Positions 25,000-33,084 are shown, counted from the stretch's first letter. The stretch: DNA of 64,000 bases from Paraflavitalea sp966211765 (GCA_966211765.1 CBIHOV010000001.1:1-64000), one strand, 5' to 3'. Program-made: numbers and translations. The notes: a model not told the origin generated them from the letters alone.

Positions 25000-27900
25000 A
25001 TGGGCAAGACTAATTACTGCACTGCTTTCATTACCAGCTTTTCCTGCATCGTTATGCTCCTGGCTGGCTGCCGTTCCGGTGAGCCGGCAACACCACCCCT
25101 CTTCGAAGTGTTGGAAAATACCCGCACAGGCCTCAGCTTTTCCAACACCCTTATTCAAACCAGCCGTATCAATATGCTGAAGTATATGTACTTCTACAAT
25201 GGGGCTGGAGTAGGGGCAGGCGATTTTAACAACGACGGTCTCATTGACCTCTTCTTTGCAGCCAATCAGCAACCCAATAAACTATACCTCAATACCGGAA
25301 ACTTACAGTTTAAGGATGCCACAGCCGAAGCCCATATTCCCACCGATACCGCCTGGAGTACCGGCGTTTCCGTGGCAGACGTCAACAATGATGGCCTGCT
25401 CGATATCTATATCTGCCGCGTAGGCAATTATGAATCCCTCCAAAGCCACAACCAACTCCTGATCTGCGAACGGATCGATAAGGGTATTCCCGTATACAAA
25501 GAACAGGCGGAGTCCTGGGGACTTAACTTCTCAGGCTTCAGCACACAGGCCGCCTTCTTTGATTATGATCTTGATGGCGATCTCGACATGTACCTGTTAA
25601 ATCATTCCCTCCGCTACAACAGCACTTTTGCGTCACGGGTTACCTATGCCGGCACCTATGACTCCCTTTCCGGTGATCGGATGTTCCGCAACGACATTGG
25701 CCATTTTACCAATGTTACCCGCCAGTCAGGCATCAATAGTTCAGTGATCGGTTATGGATTGGGAATTTCCGTAGCTGATATTAACCTCGATGGCTGGCCC
25801 GACCTCTACATTGGCAACGATTTCCATGAGAACGATTACCTCTACATCAACCAGAAAGACGGCACATTCCGCGATGAACTTATCGCCAGCACGATGCATA
25901 CCAGCCAGTTTTCCATGGGCGTCGACGTGGCTGATATTAATAATGATGCTTATCCCGAGATCATCTCCATGGACATGCTGCCTTCCGATCCCTATATTCT
26001 CAAAAGATCATTGGGCGAAGATGCTTATGATATATTCTACACCAAGGTCAAACATGGTTATAACTACCAGTATGCCCGCAATACCCTCCAACTCAATAGG
26101 CGCAACGGGCAGTTTAGCGAGATAGGTCTATATGCTGGCGTCTATGCTACCGATTGGTCCTGGGCGCCCCTTTGGATGGATTTCGACAACGATGGCCTGA
26201 AAGACCTGTTTATATCCAATGGCATTCCCAAACGCCTTAATGATATCGACTATGTAAATTATGTTTCCAATGATGAGATCCAGCGCAAAATACGTGCTGG
26301 TGAAATGCAGGAAAATGACCTGTCATTGATCAATAAGTTTCCCGAGATCAAATTGCCCAACCGCTTTTTTCGCAACACAGGCAAACTGGCTTTTGAAGAT
26401 GAAGGCAGTAAGATTAAGAATGACAGGCCCACCTACTCCAATGGAGCCGTGTATGCCGACTTCGATAACGATGGAGATCTCGACATTGTGGTCAATAACA
26501 TTGACGAGCCCGCTTTGTTATACCGCAATACCGCCAATGATAAGAACAACAAACATTTTCTGTCTATACAATTGAAAGGACCCGCTAATAACCTAAATGC
26601 GATTGGTGCCAAAGCCATTGTGTTTGCGGATGGGGGTATTAGGACCTACGAAAAATTCCCTACCCGTGGCTTTCAGTCATCTATGGAGCTGCCCCTGCAC
26701 ATTGGATTGGATAGTACCGAAGTGGATTCCATGTTCATTGTATGGCCTGATAATACCTACCAGCCCATTCATTGGACAGATACCAGCCACATCACCCTCC
26801 AATACCTTCCCGGCAAATTGCCTAAGTTTGATTATACTACAATTACCGGCGCCTATAAGAACTCCCTCTTGCCGGCAACAGATATTACCAGTTCGGTAAA
26901 CCTGGTGTACCGTCACGAGGAAAATCATTTTGTAGAGTTTGACCGCGAGCCCCTCATACCCCATATGGTCTCTACCGAAGGGCCTGCCCTGGCAGTGGGC
27001 GATCTGAATGGTGACGGCCTCGAAGATGTATTCCTGGGCGCTTCCAAAGGAAAGAAGAATGCCTTGTTCCTGCAAAACAGCTCCGGCCGCTTTGATAAAT
27101 CTGTTCAGCCCGCTTTAGACAACGATAGCACCTGGGAGGATGTAGATGCCTGTTGGGTGGATGTGAACAACGACAAGCAGATGGACCTGGTGGTAGCCAG
27201 TGGGGGCAATGAATATTATGGGCACGACGACTTTCTCCTTCCCAGGGTATACATCAATGATGGGAAAGGTCGTCTTTATAAAAAGACAGATGCATTCACC
27301 GATATCTTCATGACTTCCTCCTGTGTGCAGCCGTATGATTTTAACAACGATGGATATGTAGACCTTTTTATTGGGGGCAAGGCCTTTCCTTATGAGTTCG
27401 GCCATATCCCCCGCTCTTACCTCCTTGAAAATGACAAAACAGGAAAGTTCAAAGATGTTACGGCAAAGTATGCACCCGACTTGGTGCAACCCGGTTTTGT
27501 TACCCAGGCAAAGTGGTTGGACATTGATAAGGATGGTGATCAGGATTTGCTGGTAGCCATGGAGTGGAATGGCATTGCTGCATATATCAATGATAAAGGG
27601 AAATTTACCCGGCAATGGATCACAGAAAAGAAAGGCTGGTGGAATTTTCTCCAGCCTTGCGATATTGACCAGGATGGAGACATGGATTTAATAGCTGGTA
27701 ACCTGGGTCTAAACAGCCGGCTGAAGGCGTCCGAAAAGGAGCCGGTAAAAATGTACTATGCTGATTTTGACGACAATGGCCGGAAAGAAACAGTATTAAC
27801 CTACTTTCTGCAGGGCCGTGAAATTCCTTTCGCCAATAAGGATGAACTTCAGCGCCAGATACCCGTATTGAAAAAGCGTTTCCTGTATGCGGCCGATTTT

Positions 27901-28338
27901 GCCAAAGCCTCCCTGGAGGAGATTTTAACCGGCGAGAAATTGAAGAAGGCGGATGTTTTCACAGCCGACTATTTTTCCAATGCCATATTTATTAACCAGG
28001 GCAATAAGCAATTCACCTTGCAGCCCATGCCCTGGCAGGCGCAGCTTACCCAGTTTAGGGACGCAGTGATGATCAATGCCAACAATGATTCCCTGCCCGA
28101 TATATTATTGGGCGGTAACTTCTACGACAACAATATTCAGATGGGGCGTTACGATGCAGATATGGGTACTGTGCTCGTGAACAAAGGGAAGGGCATCATG
28201 GCTGCCGAAAGCATCAATGGCTCACCCATAAAAGGTCAGGTACGTCATATTCAGAAGATCACCATTGCCGGCCGCCCGGCCTATGTCCTCGCTCGCAACA
28301 ACGACAGCGCCCTGGTCCTGCAATTCCCCAATCAATGA
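25000..28338 (+). CDS. FG-GAP/VCBS repeat and ASPIC/UnbV domain lipoprotein (CRTAC1-like)
   Basis: An 1112-residue predicted lipoprotein (lipobox LAGC, Cys24). Two sets of FG-GAP-type beta-propeller blades, each with calcium-loop motifs such as DFNNDGLIDLF, DVNNDGLLDIY, DYDLDGDLDMY and DINLDGWPDLY, flank a central ASPIC/UnbV domain (RTYEKFPTRGFQSSMELPLHIGL, ~550-600). A second propeller follows (AVGDLNGDGLEDVFLGA, DINNDAYPE-like loops, DIDQDGDMDLIAGNLG). Such proteins lie on the outer surface and probably bind glycans or proteins; no catalytic site is known. In other Bacteroidota they often accompany SusC/SusD pairs, but here it stands alone with its own promoter. Confidence 0.9.
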   Translation: MGKTNYCTAFITSFSCIVMLLAGCRSGEPATPPLFEVLENTRTGLSFSNTLIQTSRINMLKYMYFYNGAGVGAGDFNNDGLIDLFFAANQQPNKLYLNTGNLQFKDATAEAHIPTDTAWSTGVSVADVNNDGLLDIYICRVGNYESLQSHNQLLICERIDKGIPVYKEQAESWGLNFSGFSTQAAFFDYDLDGDLDMYLLNHSLRYNSTFASRVTYAGTYDSLSGDRMFRNDIGHFTNVTRQSGINSSVIGYGLGISVADINLDGWPDLYIGNDFHENDYLYINQKDGTFRDELIASTMHTSQFSMGVDVADINNDAYPEIISMDMLPSDPYILKRSLGEDAYDIFYTKVKHGYNYQYARNTLQLNRRNGQFSEIGLYAGVYATDWSWAPLWMDFDNDGLKDLFISNGIPKRLNDIDYVNYVSNDEIQRKIRAGEMQENDLSLINKFPEIKLPNRFFRNTGKLAFEDEGSKIKNDRPTYSNGAVYADFDNDGDLDIVVNNIDEPALLYRNTANDKNNKHFLSIQLKGPANNLNAIGAKAIVFADGGIRTYEKFPTRGFQSSMELPLHIGLDSTEVDSMFIVWPDNTYQPIHWTDTSHITLQYLPGKLPKFDYTTITGAYKNSLLPATDITSSVNLVYRHEENHFVEFDREPLIPHMVSTEGPALAVGDLNGDGLEDVFLGASKGKKNALFLQNSSGRFDKSVQPALDNDSTWEDVDACWVDVNNDKQMDLVVASGGNEYYGHDDFLLPRVYINDGKGRLYKKTDAFTDIFMTSSCVQPYDFNNDGYVDLFIGGKAFPYEFGHIPRSYLLENDKTGKFKDVTAKYAPDLVQPGFVTQAKWLDIDKDGDQDLLVAMEWNGIAAYINDKGKFTRQWITEKKGWWNFLQPCDIDQDGDMDLIAGNLGLNSRLKASEKEPVKMYYADFDDNGRKETVLTYFLQGREIPFANKDELQRQIPVLKKRFLYAADFAKASLEEILTGEKLKKADVFTADYFSNAIFINQGNKQFTLQPMPWQAQLTQFRDAVMINANNDSLPDILLGGNFYDNNIQMGRYDADMGTVLVNKGKGIMAAESINGSPIKGQVRHIQKITIAGRPAYVLARNNDSALVLQFPNQ

Positions 28339-28349
28339 TATTAGATCAA

Positions 28350-28412
28350 GGCCACCGCTTTGTAGAAATGATATATCAAAGATGTATTCCTGCCCAATCG
28401 GGGCTATCCGCT
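28350..28412. repeat. Dispersed repeat CCGCTTTGTAGAAA / ATCGGGGCTATCCGC, copy 2
   Basis: GGCCACCGCTTTGTAGAAAT at 28350-28369 is followed by GTATTCCTGCCCAATCGGGG (28384-28403) and CTATCCGCT. The two halves match the 24851-24920 copy in the reverse order. It lies 12-74 bp after the FG-GAP gene. Confidence 0.7.
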
Positions 28413-28478
28413 GAAAGAGCAAAATAATAGACGACCTTTAATGTCTTGTCTTATCAGGCATTCTTAATTTGACGTATT

Positions 28479-28871
28479 ATGGAAATTAGACGCAGTGGCT
28501 CACAGCCTTCGGGAAAAGGTCCCGCAGAATATTTTACCGGATCAGTACGCATTGATCCCCTTATCAATCCGCCGGAGCCCTCCCGTGTTGCGATGGCGCT
28601 TGTCACCTTCGAACCCGGAGCGCGCACGGCCTGGCATACCCATCCCCTTGGACAAACACTGATTGTTACTGCAGGATCAGGCTGGGTGCAGCGTGAAGGA
28701 GAAGCAAAACAGGAAATTCATCAGGGAGATGTAGTCTATTTCTTTCCCGGCGAAAAGCATTGGCATGGCGCCACCACTACCACAGCTTTAACCCATATAG
28801 CCATCCAGGAAAAGCTCAACGGTTCACCCGTCGATTGGATGGAACAAGTTACGGACGAGCAATATAGCTAA
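28479..28871 (+). CDS. Cupin protein of the (R)-hydroxynitrile lyase / GtHNL type
   Basis: A single-domain cupin of 130 residues. Metal ligands are His53, His55, Gln59 and His94, with further active-site histidines His96 and His106. This arrangement matches by position the manganese cupin hydroxynitrile lyase of Granulicella tundricola as I remember it, including Ala40, Val42 and Gln110. The sequence FTGSVRIDPL, TFEPGARTAWHTHPLGQTL and PGEKHWHGAT is typical of this conserved group. Most bacterial members have no proven substrate, so mandelonitrile cleavage need not be the natural role. It is cytosolic (no signal peptide) and ends 2 bp before the convergent SRPBCC gene. Confidence 0.85.
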   Translation: MEIRRSGSQPSGKGPAEYFTGSVRIDPLINPPEPSRVAMALVTFEPGARTAWHTHPLGQTLIVTAGSGWVQREGEAKQEIHQGDVVYFFPGEKHWHGATTTTALTHIAIQEKLNGSPVDWMEQVTDEQYS

Positions 28872-28873
28872 GT

Positions 28874-29818
28874 TTAAAAAACGGGATAATAGATCCGTGT
28901 CACCCATTTGCTCGTATCAGGTTGTTGTATCCTGTCCGTCACCAATGACTCAAAATGTATGGCGGGCGATTCATAGCGATGATCCACCAGGTAGTTTTCC
29001 AATTGGAAGAGCGCATTTTTCACCGTGCCCGGTCCTCCCTGTACTTCCGTTGTAAGAAGATTACCCCGCACCATATTTTTAAAAGCAATATTGCCTGACG
29101 ACTTCAACGTTTTGTTGATGGGCAGTGCTACCATAATTTCTGTATGCGTACTATCAATTTTTCTCCTGTTGAGCATAGGAGCGTTCGTCACCGTAGCCCC
29201 CTCCTGGGTGGCATATTGTTGCAACTGATTGATCAATCCATACACACTCGCGGCGTCGGGTTCATGATTCAACGTTGCTTTGGTGGTCAGGAGTAAAGTG
29301 TCAGTAACCGTTGTGCGGGTCACCTTGATGCCATAAGTGTTTTGTTCATCACTCAGGAAAGAGGCCAGCTGTTGCAGGATGGCGGCCATATCTATTTGTA
29401 ATTGACGCGTATTACTTCGCTGCCTCATTCTTTTGATGGGGTTATTACTAGTTTCCAGTTCATATTCCCATACTATCTTAATAGAATCCTTTCCCATGGG
29501 AATAATAGTCCACAGGCATTTGGTGGGTTCTGTATTATAGTCTGTGATCAGGTCTAAACCTGATAGGTATTTTTTGCCTGCTTTGAAAGAATGACCATTG
29601 TAGTAATAAGCGCCTGCAACACTGTCTGGAGTGGCGGTGCTGCTGGCCGGCCACCATGCTGCCCACCGGTTCTCATTCAGCAAAAAGGATTGTGCTGCTT
29701 TTTGATTGGCGGGTATGATGGCAAGCATCGACTTGCGCACAGTGGAAGGTATGTACAGGTAGGGGAGTACAAGAACGATAACAATGCCCATGATGAGCGC
29801 GATCAGTAGTCTGTTCAT
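28874..29818 (-). CDS. Membrane-tethered SRPBCC / GyrI-like effector-binding protein
   Basis: A 314-residue protein. A single N-terminal transmembrane segment (~5-24, LIALIMGIVIVLVLPYLYI) is followed by an SRPBCC-like lipid/ligand-binding region (~30-150, with NENRWAAWWP and CLWTIIPMGKDSIKIVWEYEL) and a GyrI-like effector-binding domain (~170-314, ending FESLVTDRIQQPDTSKWVTRIYYPV). GyrI-like domains bind small molecules and are often fused to regulators; here the fusion is to a membrane-anchored SRPBCC fold. The ligand and role are unknown. It is convergent with the cupin gene. Confidence 0.75.
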   Translation of the reverse strand: MNRLLIALIMGIVIVLVLPYLYIPSTVRKSMLAIIPANQKAAQSFLLNENRWAAWWPASSTATPDSVAGAYYYNGHSFKAGKKYLSGLDLITDYNTEPTKCLWTIIPMGKDSIKIVWEYELETSNNPIKRMRQRSNTRQLQIDMAAILQQLASFLSDEQNTYGIKVTRTTVTDTLLLTTKATLNHEPDAASVYGLINQLQQYATQEGATVTNAPMLNRRKIDSTHTEIMVALPINKTLKSSGNIAFKNMVRGNLLTTEVQGGPGTVKNALFQLENYLVDHRYESPAIHFESLVTDRIQQPDTSKWVTRIYYPVF

Positions 29819-29854
29819 ATCATTCGCTTAATCAACTTAATGGCCTGGCTGAGC

Positions 29855-29901
29855 TTGAATCAGGGTGGGTCGCCCTAAATGGGCGGCTCACCCTGATTCA
29901 A
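29855..29901. repeat. Dispersed hairpin repeat, copy 2 (21-bp stem)
   Basis: Left arm 29855-29875 (core GGGTGGGTCGCCC) and right arm 29881-29901 (core GGGCGGCTCACCC) pair over 21 bp with only two G-U wobbles when read on the plus strand; the loop is TAAAT. The outer stem TTGAATCA/TGATTCAA is specific to this copy. It lies between two minus-strand genes. Confidence 0.85.
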
Positions 29902-29921
29902 AGGAGGTTGGCATAACATCT

Positions 29922-30464
29922 TTACACCACTTCCTTCTGATGATCAATAATAAACTGGATGATCTCTTCCAGCGGCGTATTGATCCGGGAAAGCGCATCT
30001 GTAATATCATCTCTGTTTACCTGGGCTGCAAAATTGAGCGTCTTCAGCTTCTTCTGAATGCCTTTCACATCCATGCCTTCATAGCGGGTAGGGCGTATCA
30101 GCGCTGCCGCATGAATAAAGCCCGACAGCTCATCAAACATATAGATCATTTTATCCATAGTGTTTTCGGGCTCTACACCAAAGTACCGGGGACCGTGTGA
30201 GGCAATACAATGGATCACTTCGGGGTCAATATGGCGTCGTTCCAATTCTTCAATGATGATGCGGCAATGATCATCCGGCTGCTTTTCCCAATCGGCATCG
30301 TGTAGCAATCCTGCCAGTTCCCACTTGAGGGCCGTGGCGGCGTCGGCGCCTTCCCTTTCCAACGCCCAGGCTTTCATCACAGCTGCCACCTGTTTCATGT
30401 GCAGCCGCAGCCTTTCGTTGGGTACCCATTCTTCCAATAACTGATGCGCTTCTTCTATGGTCAT
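29922..30464 (-). CDS. HD-domain hydrolase (putative metal-dependent phosphohydrolase)
   Basis: A 180-residue HD-superfamily protein. The metal-binding residues are His22 (LRLHMKQVA), the doublet His55-Asp56 (LLHDADWE), a His in DPEVIHCIASHG, and an Asp in MIYMFDELSGFI, the usual H...HD...D pattern. Such proteins cleave phosphate esters of nucleotides; the substrate is unknown. The start at 30464 (MTIEEAHQLLEEW) was preferred to one 20 codons earlier because a -7 box (TACTTTTG, 30491-30498) lies inside the longer reading. Confidence 0.85.
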   Translation of the reverse strand: MTIEEAHQLLEEWVPNERLRLHMKQVAAVMKAWALEREGADAATALKWELAGLLHDADWEKQPDDHCRIIIEELERRHIDPEVIHCIASHGPRYFGVEPENTMDKMIYMFDELSGFIHAAALIRPTRYEGMDVKGIQKKLKTLNFAAQVNRDDITDALSRINTPLEEIIQFIIDHQKEVV

Positions 30465-30490
30465 TAGCTTACCCGCATCTGCCGGGTCGC

Positions 30491-30498
30491 CAAAAGTA
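30491..30498 (-). promoter_or_regulatory. -7 promoter box of the HD-domain gene
   Basis: TACTTTTG on the minus strand matches TAnnTTTG, 26 bases upstream of the chosen ATG at 30464. Confidence 0.45.
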
Positions 30499-30582
30499 TT
30501 TCTGCCAAGCATATAAATAGCCATCCTGTAATATTAAGAAAGGCATGACAGTTTTCCAAAAAGCCGTATTAAGGATAAATTA

Positions 30583-31050
30583 TTAACGCAAGCCTTGCTT
30601 TTTTTTAGTGGGAGTTCTTTTGCGGGCCTTGTTGAGTCTGGTTTCTTTGATCTTAATTTCAAGGCCAATAGCATCCAGAAATTTGAGAAGGTTTTTAAAA
30701 CTAACACCTTTAAAATTGTCAGCCTCATATCGCTGTAGCTGCTGCTCCTTCAAACCGAGTTTTTCGGCAAACTCTTTTTGTGTCAGGCCGGAGATTATTT
30801 TGTATTCCGTAAGGATGCTGGGTAGTTCAGCGATGAATCGCTCTGCCAGCGTCTTCTTAGTAGTGTTTTTTAGCGATTCGTAAATAGCTATTTCATTTTC
30901 TAGCTCTTGCTTTACATTTTGTAAGGAAGCAAGGATAAGCTTATTTCTAAGCGGGTTCTGTTCACTCGCTTTTTTTACCTTTTCTATTTCGGTAACAATC
31001 TCATTAAATTTCTTCTTTGAGATTTTGTATTGTTTCTCGTTATTGATCAT
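30583..31050 (-). CDS. XRE-family helix-turn-helix regulator (antitoxin-like)
   Basis: A 155-residue protein. The N-terminal ~65 residues are charged and helical (INNEKQYKISKKKFNEIVTEI, then a probable coiled coil NVKQELENEIAIYESLK). A Cro/C1-type helix-turn-helix follows (ISGLTQKEFAEKLGLKEQQLQRYEA, ~88-112), with a basic tail (RLNKARKRTPTKKKQGLR). XRE proteins with this kind of N-terminal segment are often the antitoxin/repressor of two-gene modules. The ATG at 31050 overlaps the end of the upstream nucleotidyltransferase gene by 11 bp, giving coupled translation. A perfect palindrome upstream of the pair is its likely binding site. Confidence 0.85.
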   Translation of the reverse strand: MINNEKQYKISKKKFNEIVTEIEKVKKASEQNPLRNKLILASLQNVKQELENEIAIYESLKNTTKKTLAERFIAELPSILTEYKIISGLTQKEFAEKLGLKEQQLQRYEADNFKGVSFKNLLKFLDAIGLEIKIKETRLNKARKRTPTKKKQGLR

Positions 31051-31480
31051 AACTGTCAATGTCTTTTAAGTTCAGTTTGATCAGTCCCTTGGGAAATCCT
31101 TCCCTGTCTGCTTTAAGCATATCAAATAAATAGGTACTTTCTTGATCAAAGAATAAAATATGGCAGGCTAAGTTCTTGCGTATTGCCCCAAGTTTATTGC
31201 AATCAAAAAAATCAGGGAACACCTTCTCTAATTTACCATAGTCTACTTTTCTTAGATCAAAGCATAAATCAATATCTGCTGGCCTTGCCTTTGTACTGGC
31301 AAAACTTCCCCCGATATAAGCGGTTGTGCATCCGCAGGAACTGAATAATTTCAAAAATAGGATAGCAGTATCAATTTTCTTCTTTCTGGAAGGGTTAGTT
31401 CCAAAATGCTCATACAATTCATCAATTGTCAGTTCGATCGTCTTGTGGAGATTCCCATTTGTGTTGAAGCCCACCTTCAT
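31040..31480 (-). CDS. Minimal nucleotidyltransferase-like protein (DUF6932-like), possible toxin
   Basis: A 146-residue protein with the nucleotidyltransferase signature GGSFASTKARPADIDLCFD: Gly-Gly-Ser, then an Asp-x-Asp pair about ten residues later, as in minimal (MNT) nucleotidyltransferases. The N-terminal part (IELTIDELYEHFGTN) resembles proteins labelled DUF6932, and the C-terminal part is a short helical/beta tail. It is the first gene of a two-gene operon with an XRE regulator, overlapping by 11 bp. A nucleotidyltransferase plus XRE gene under a palindromic operator is the layout of a toxin-antitoxin or defence module. Toxicity is not shown; it could also be an accessory modifying enzyme. 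Confidence 0.75.
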   Translation of the reverse strand: MKVGFNTNGNLHKTIELTIDELYEHFGTNPSRKKKIDTAILFLKLFSSCGCTTAYIGGSFASTKARPADIDLCFDLRKVDYGKLEKVFPDFFDCNKLGAIRKNLACHILFFDQESTYLFDMLKADREGFPKGLIKLNLKDIDSYDQ

Positions 31481-31502
31481 AAAAAGTAAGTTTTGATTGT
31501 GG

Positions 31503-31523
31503 TATAGTACAGCATGTACTATA
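31503..31523. promoter_or_regulatory. Perfect 21-bp palindromic operator upstream of the NTase-XRE pair
   Basis: TATAGTACA-GCA-TGTACTATA: two perfect 9-bp arms with a 3-bp spacer, 23 bp upstream of the nucleotidyltransferase ATG. Size, symmetry and position fit autoregulation by the XRE protein of the same operon. Confidence 0.75.
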
Positions 31524-31608
31524 ATTACAGTTAGTTAATCCTTTCATGACATAGGTTTTTTAAGCAATGACAAAAATGGGGAATCACATCAAATATAAGC
31601 CATATTTC

Positions 31609-31632
31609 AAACACAACAAAAAAGTTGTGTTT
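31609..31632. repeat. Inverted repeat AAACACAAC-AAAAAA-GTTGTGTTT
   Basis: A perfect 9-bp stem with an A6 loop in the gap upstream of the NTase-XRE operon. No U-run follows on either strand, so it is not a clear terminator; it may be a second regulatory site. Confidence 0.45.
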
Positions 31633-31688
31633 AGTTTGAAGCCTTCAGCAAAGTAGTTGAAGCATAAAACAATTTTACGAAACCGCAT

Positions 31689-31716
31689 ACTCCAGATTCT
31701 AGACTCTGAACTCCCC
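31689..31716. repeat. Heptad array, ACTCNNG/ATTCTAG type (4 units)
   Basis: ACTCCAG, ATTCTAG, ACTCTGA, ACTCCCC, a 7-bp phase. It ends one base before the stop codon of the unknown 291-residue gene. Confidence 0.7.
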
Positions 31717-31717
31717 C

Positions 31718-32593
31718 TCACGCAATTCCCAATCCATCCATTGTCCATTCACCATCCTGCCCCTGTTCTCTCGGCACTTCCTCTTCCCCCGCTATTATTT
31801 TGATCAGCGCAACCGCTCCCGTAAATGGCACAAAAGCCCCCTCCTTTACTCCTTTGCTTATCTTTCGTCGCTTCCGTTGACTCGTGGCATTTTTCGGGAT
31901 CTTGTCCAATTGAGCATAAAACAATACACCCAGCGCTATAAATAGCGTGTAGCCCGGTGGTAGCTTCATCGGGTAATTGAACCGCAAAGCGTCGATGGGT
32001 TCCTTATTGAGCGGCACCTTTTCAGTTTCCCAGAAGCCTTTCGTAAAATGCTTCGTCTCAAAATTCAAAGCCGCCGCTCCGCTGATCAGTTGGAAATATT
32101 CCACATAGTCTGGAGCGTGGATTGCCTTGGAGGGCGTAAATTCGGGAACGTCAACATGCATCTCATTGCTTTCCACATCATGGCTCACAAGGAAATTTGG
32201 TGTAAAAGCATCCTGCAGGCGCAGGTCTCTGTTGAAATCAAAGCCTTCCAAAGCTGTCAGGTTCCCGCAGCGGACGACCCGTTCTCCATAACCATTCCCA
32301 TCATCCAATTGCACCACCTTTACCAGCGCCTGGTTCATGCGGCTGCTCAACTTACCGTCCGCCGCAGGAAAAAGGAGATTACTCAGGCCCTCCCGTAAAA
32401 GCGTTGCGCTGCGCAGGCTGGTCTTAAACTCCCTGGCATTCAGCATGGTCAGCCTGAATCCTGGATCAGTCTTTACTCGTTCTCCTGTTACCCGGGTTTT
32501 CTTTTTCACAAGGTGTCCGTCATCCGGGTGCTCATAAAAAGTAAGACCGTCGATCGTACCCTTTATCGGAATGATGCCTATTTGCCTGGCCAT
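31718..32593 (-). CDS. Hypothetical protein, Bacteroidota paralogue family (unknown function)
   Basis: A 291-residue protein not matched to a named domain. The N-terminus ARQIGIIPIKGTIDGLTFYE with DDGHLVKKK is typical of a multicopy family seen in Chitinophagaceae and relatives, whose members begin with a GTI-x-x-[IL]TFY motif and continue with FRLTMLNAREF-like segments. No signal peptide or clear membrane helix is present. A hydrophobic stretch near 215-230 (YTLFIALGVLFYAQL) is followed by a basic patch (TSQRKRRKISK). It sits beside the NTase-XRE pair in an accessory-looking stretch flanked by repeats. No function can be proposed from sequence. Confidence 0.65.
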   Translation of the reverse strand: MARQIGIIPIKGTIDGLTFYEHPDDGHLVKKKTRVTGERVKTDPGFRLTMLNAREFKTSLRSATLLREGLSNLLFPAADGKLSSRMNQALVKVVQLDDGNGYGERVVRCGNLTALEGFDFNRDLRLQDAFTPNFLVSHDVESNEMHVDVPEFTPSKAIHAPDYVEYFQLISGAAALNFETKHFTKGFWETEKVPLNKEPIDALRFNYPMKLPPGYTLFIALGVLFYAQLDKIPKNATSQRKRRKISKGVKEGAFVPFTGAVALIKIIAGEEEVPREQGQDGEWTMDGLGIA

Positions 32594-32824
32594 GTAATCT
32601 TGGTTTTAACCGTTATCCTGTTGCCTCGGTCCAATTACATCGCATGTACGGGAATCTCCCGATCTCGGTTTTAAAATAAAACTTAAAGCGCGAAAATGTG
32701 CCAGTTTGGCAGCAATAGGAGGTGGCTCTTTAATAATAGACGGGGAAATGTTCGGCCAAACCTGGCCTTTAATAAAGGGTTATTCTTGGGGTACTCCATG
32801 AATTAACCCAGGATCAAGTTACTG

Positions 32825-32868
32825 GTAAGTAAACTCAAAGCAAACCGAAAGTAAACTGAAAGTAAACC
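32825..32868. repeat. Short ~11-bp tandem repeat (AAAGTAAACYG)
   Basis: AAACCGAAAGT, AAACTGAAAGT, AAACCGCACAT: three near-copies at an 11-bp period. The 785-bp gap from 32594 to 33378 otherwise holds this repeat, an octad-type repeat at 33085 and the rplM promoter and leader. No convincing gene is seen in it. Confidence 0.55.
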
Positions 32869-33084
32869 GCACATAAAGTGAAAGGCAGATTAGTCTGTTT
32901 TGCGGCCACCGGACCCATGCCGGAAAAGGAGGGAGAATGATATCGGTCTTTCGCGTGCATAGGAAAGCGGAATCAATTTTTCTTATACCAAGATACTGAT
33001 AAAATGACATATACAGTATTCTCCAGGCATTAAACTAACTCATTATATACCTTGCATTTCAAACCCCGGCCTCCCGGACCTCTT

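Noticed and set aside
28738..29000. Overlap of cupin and SRPBCC transcripts as antisense regulation
   Set aside because: The genes are convergent and 2 bp apart, which is common. No specific antisense signal is visible.
31609..31632. Terminator upstream of the NTase-XRE operon
   Set aside because: The 9-bp stem has no U-run on either strand, so it was listed only as an inverted repeat.
32819..33010. Possible 63-residue minus-strand protein in the gap before rplM
   Set aside because: It overlaps a short 11-bp repeat, has no promoter box and resembles no family.
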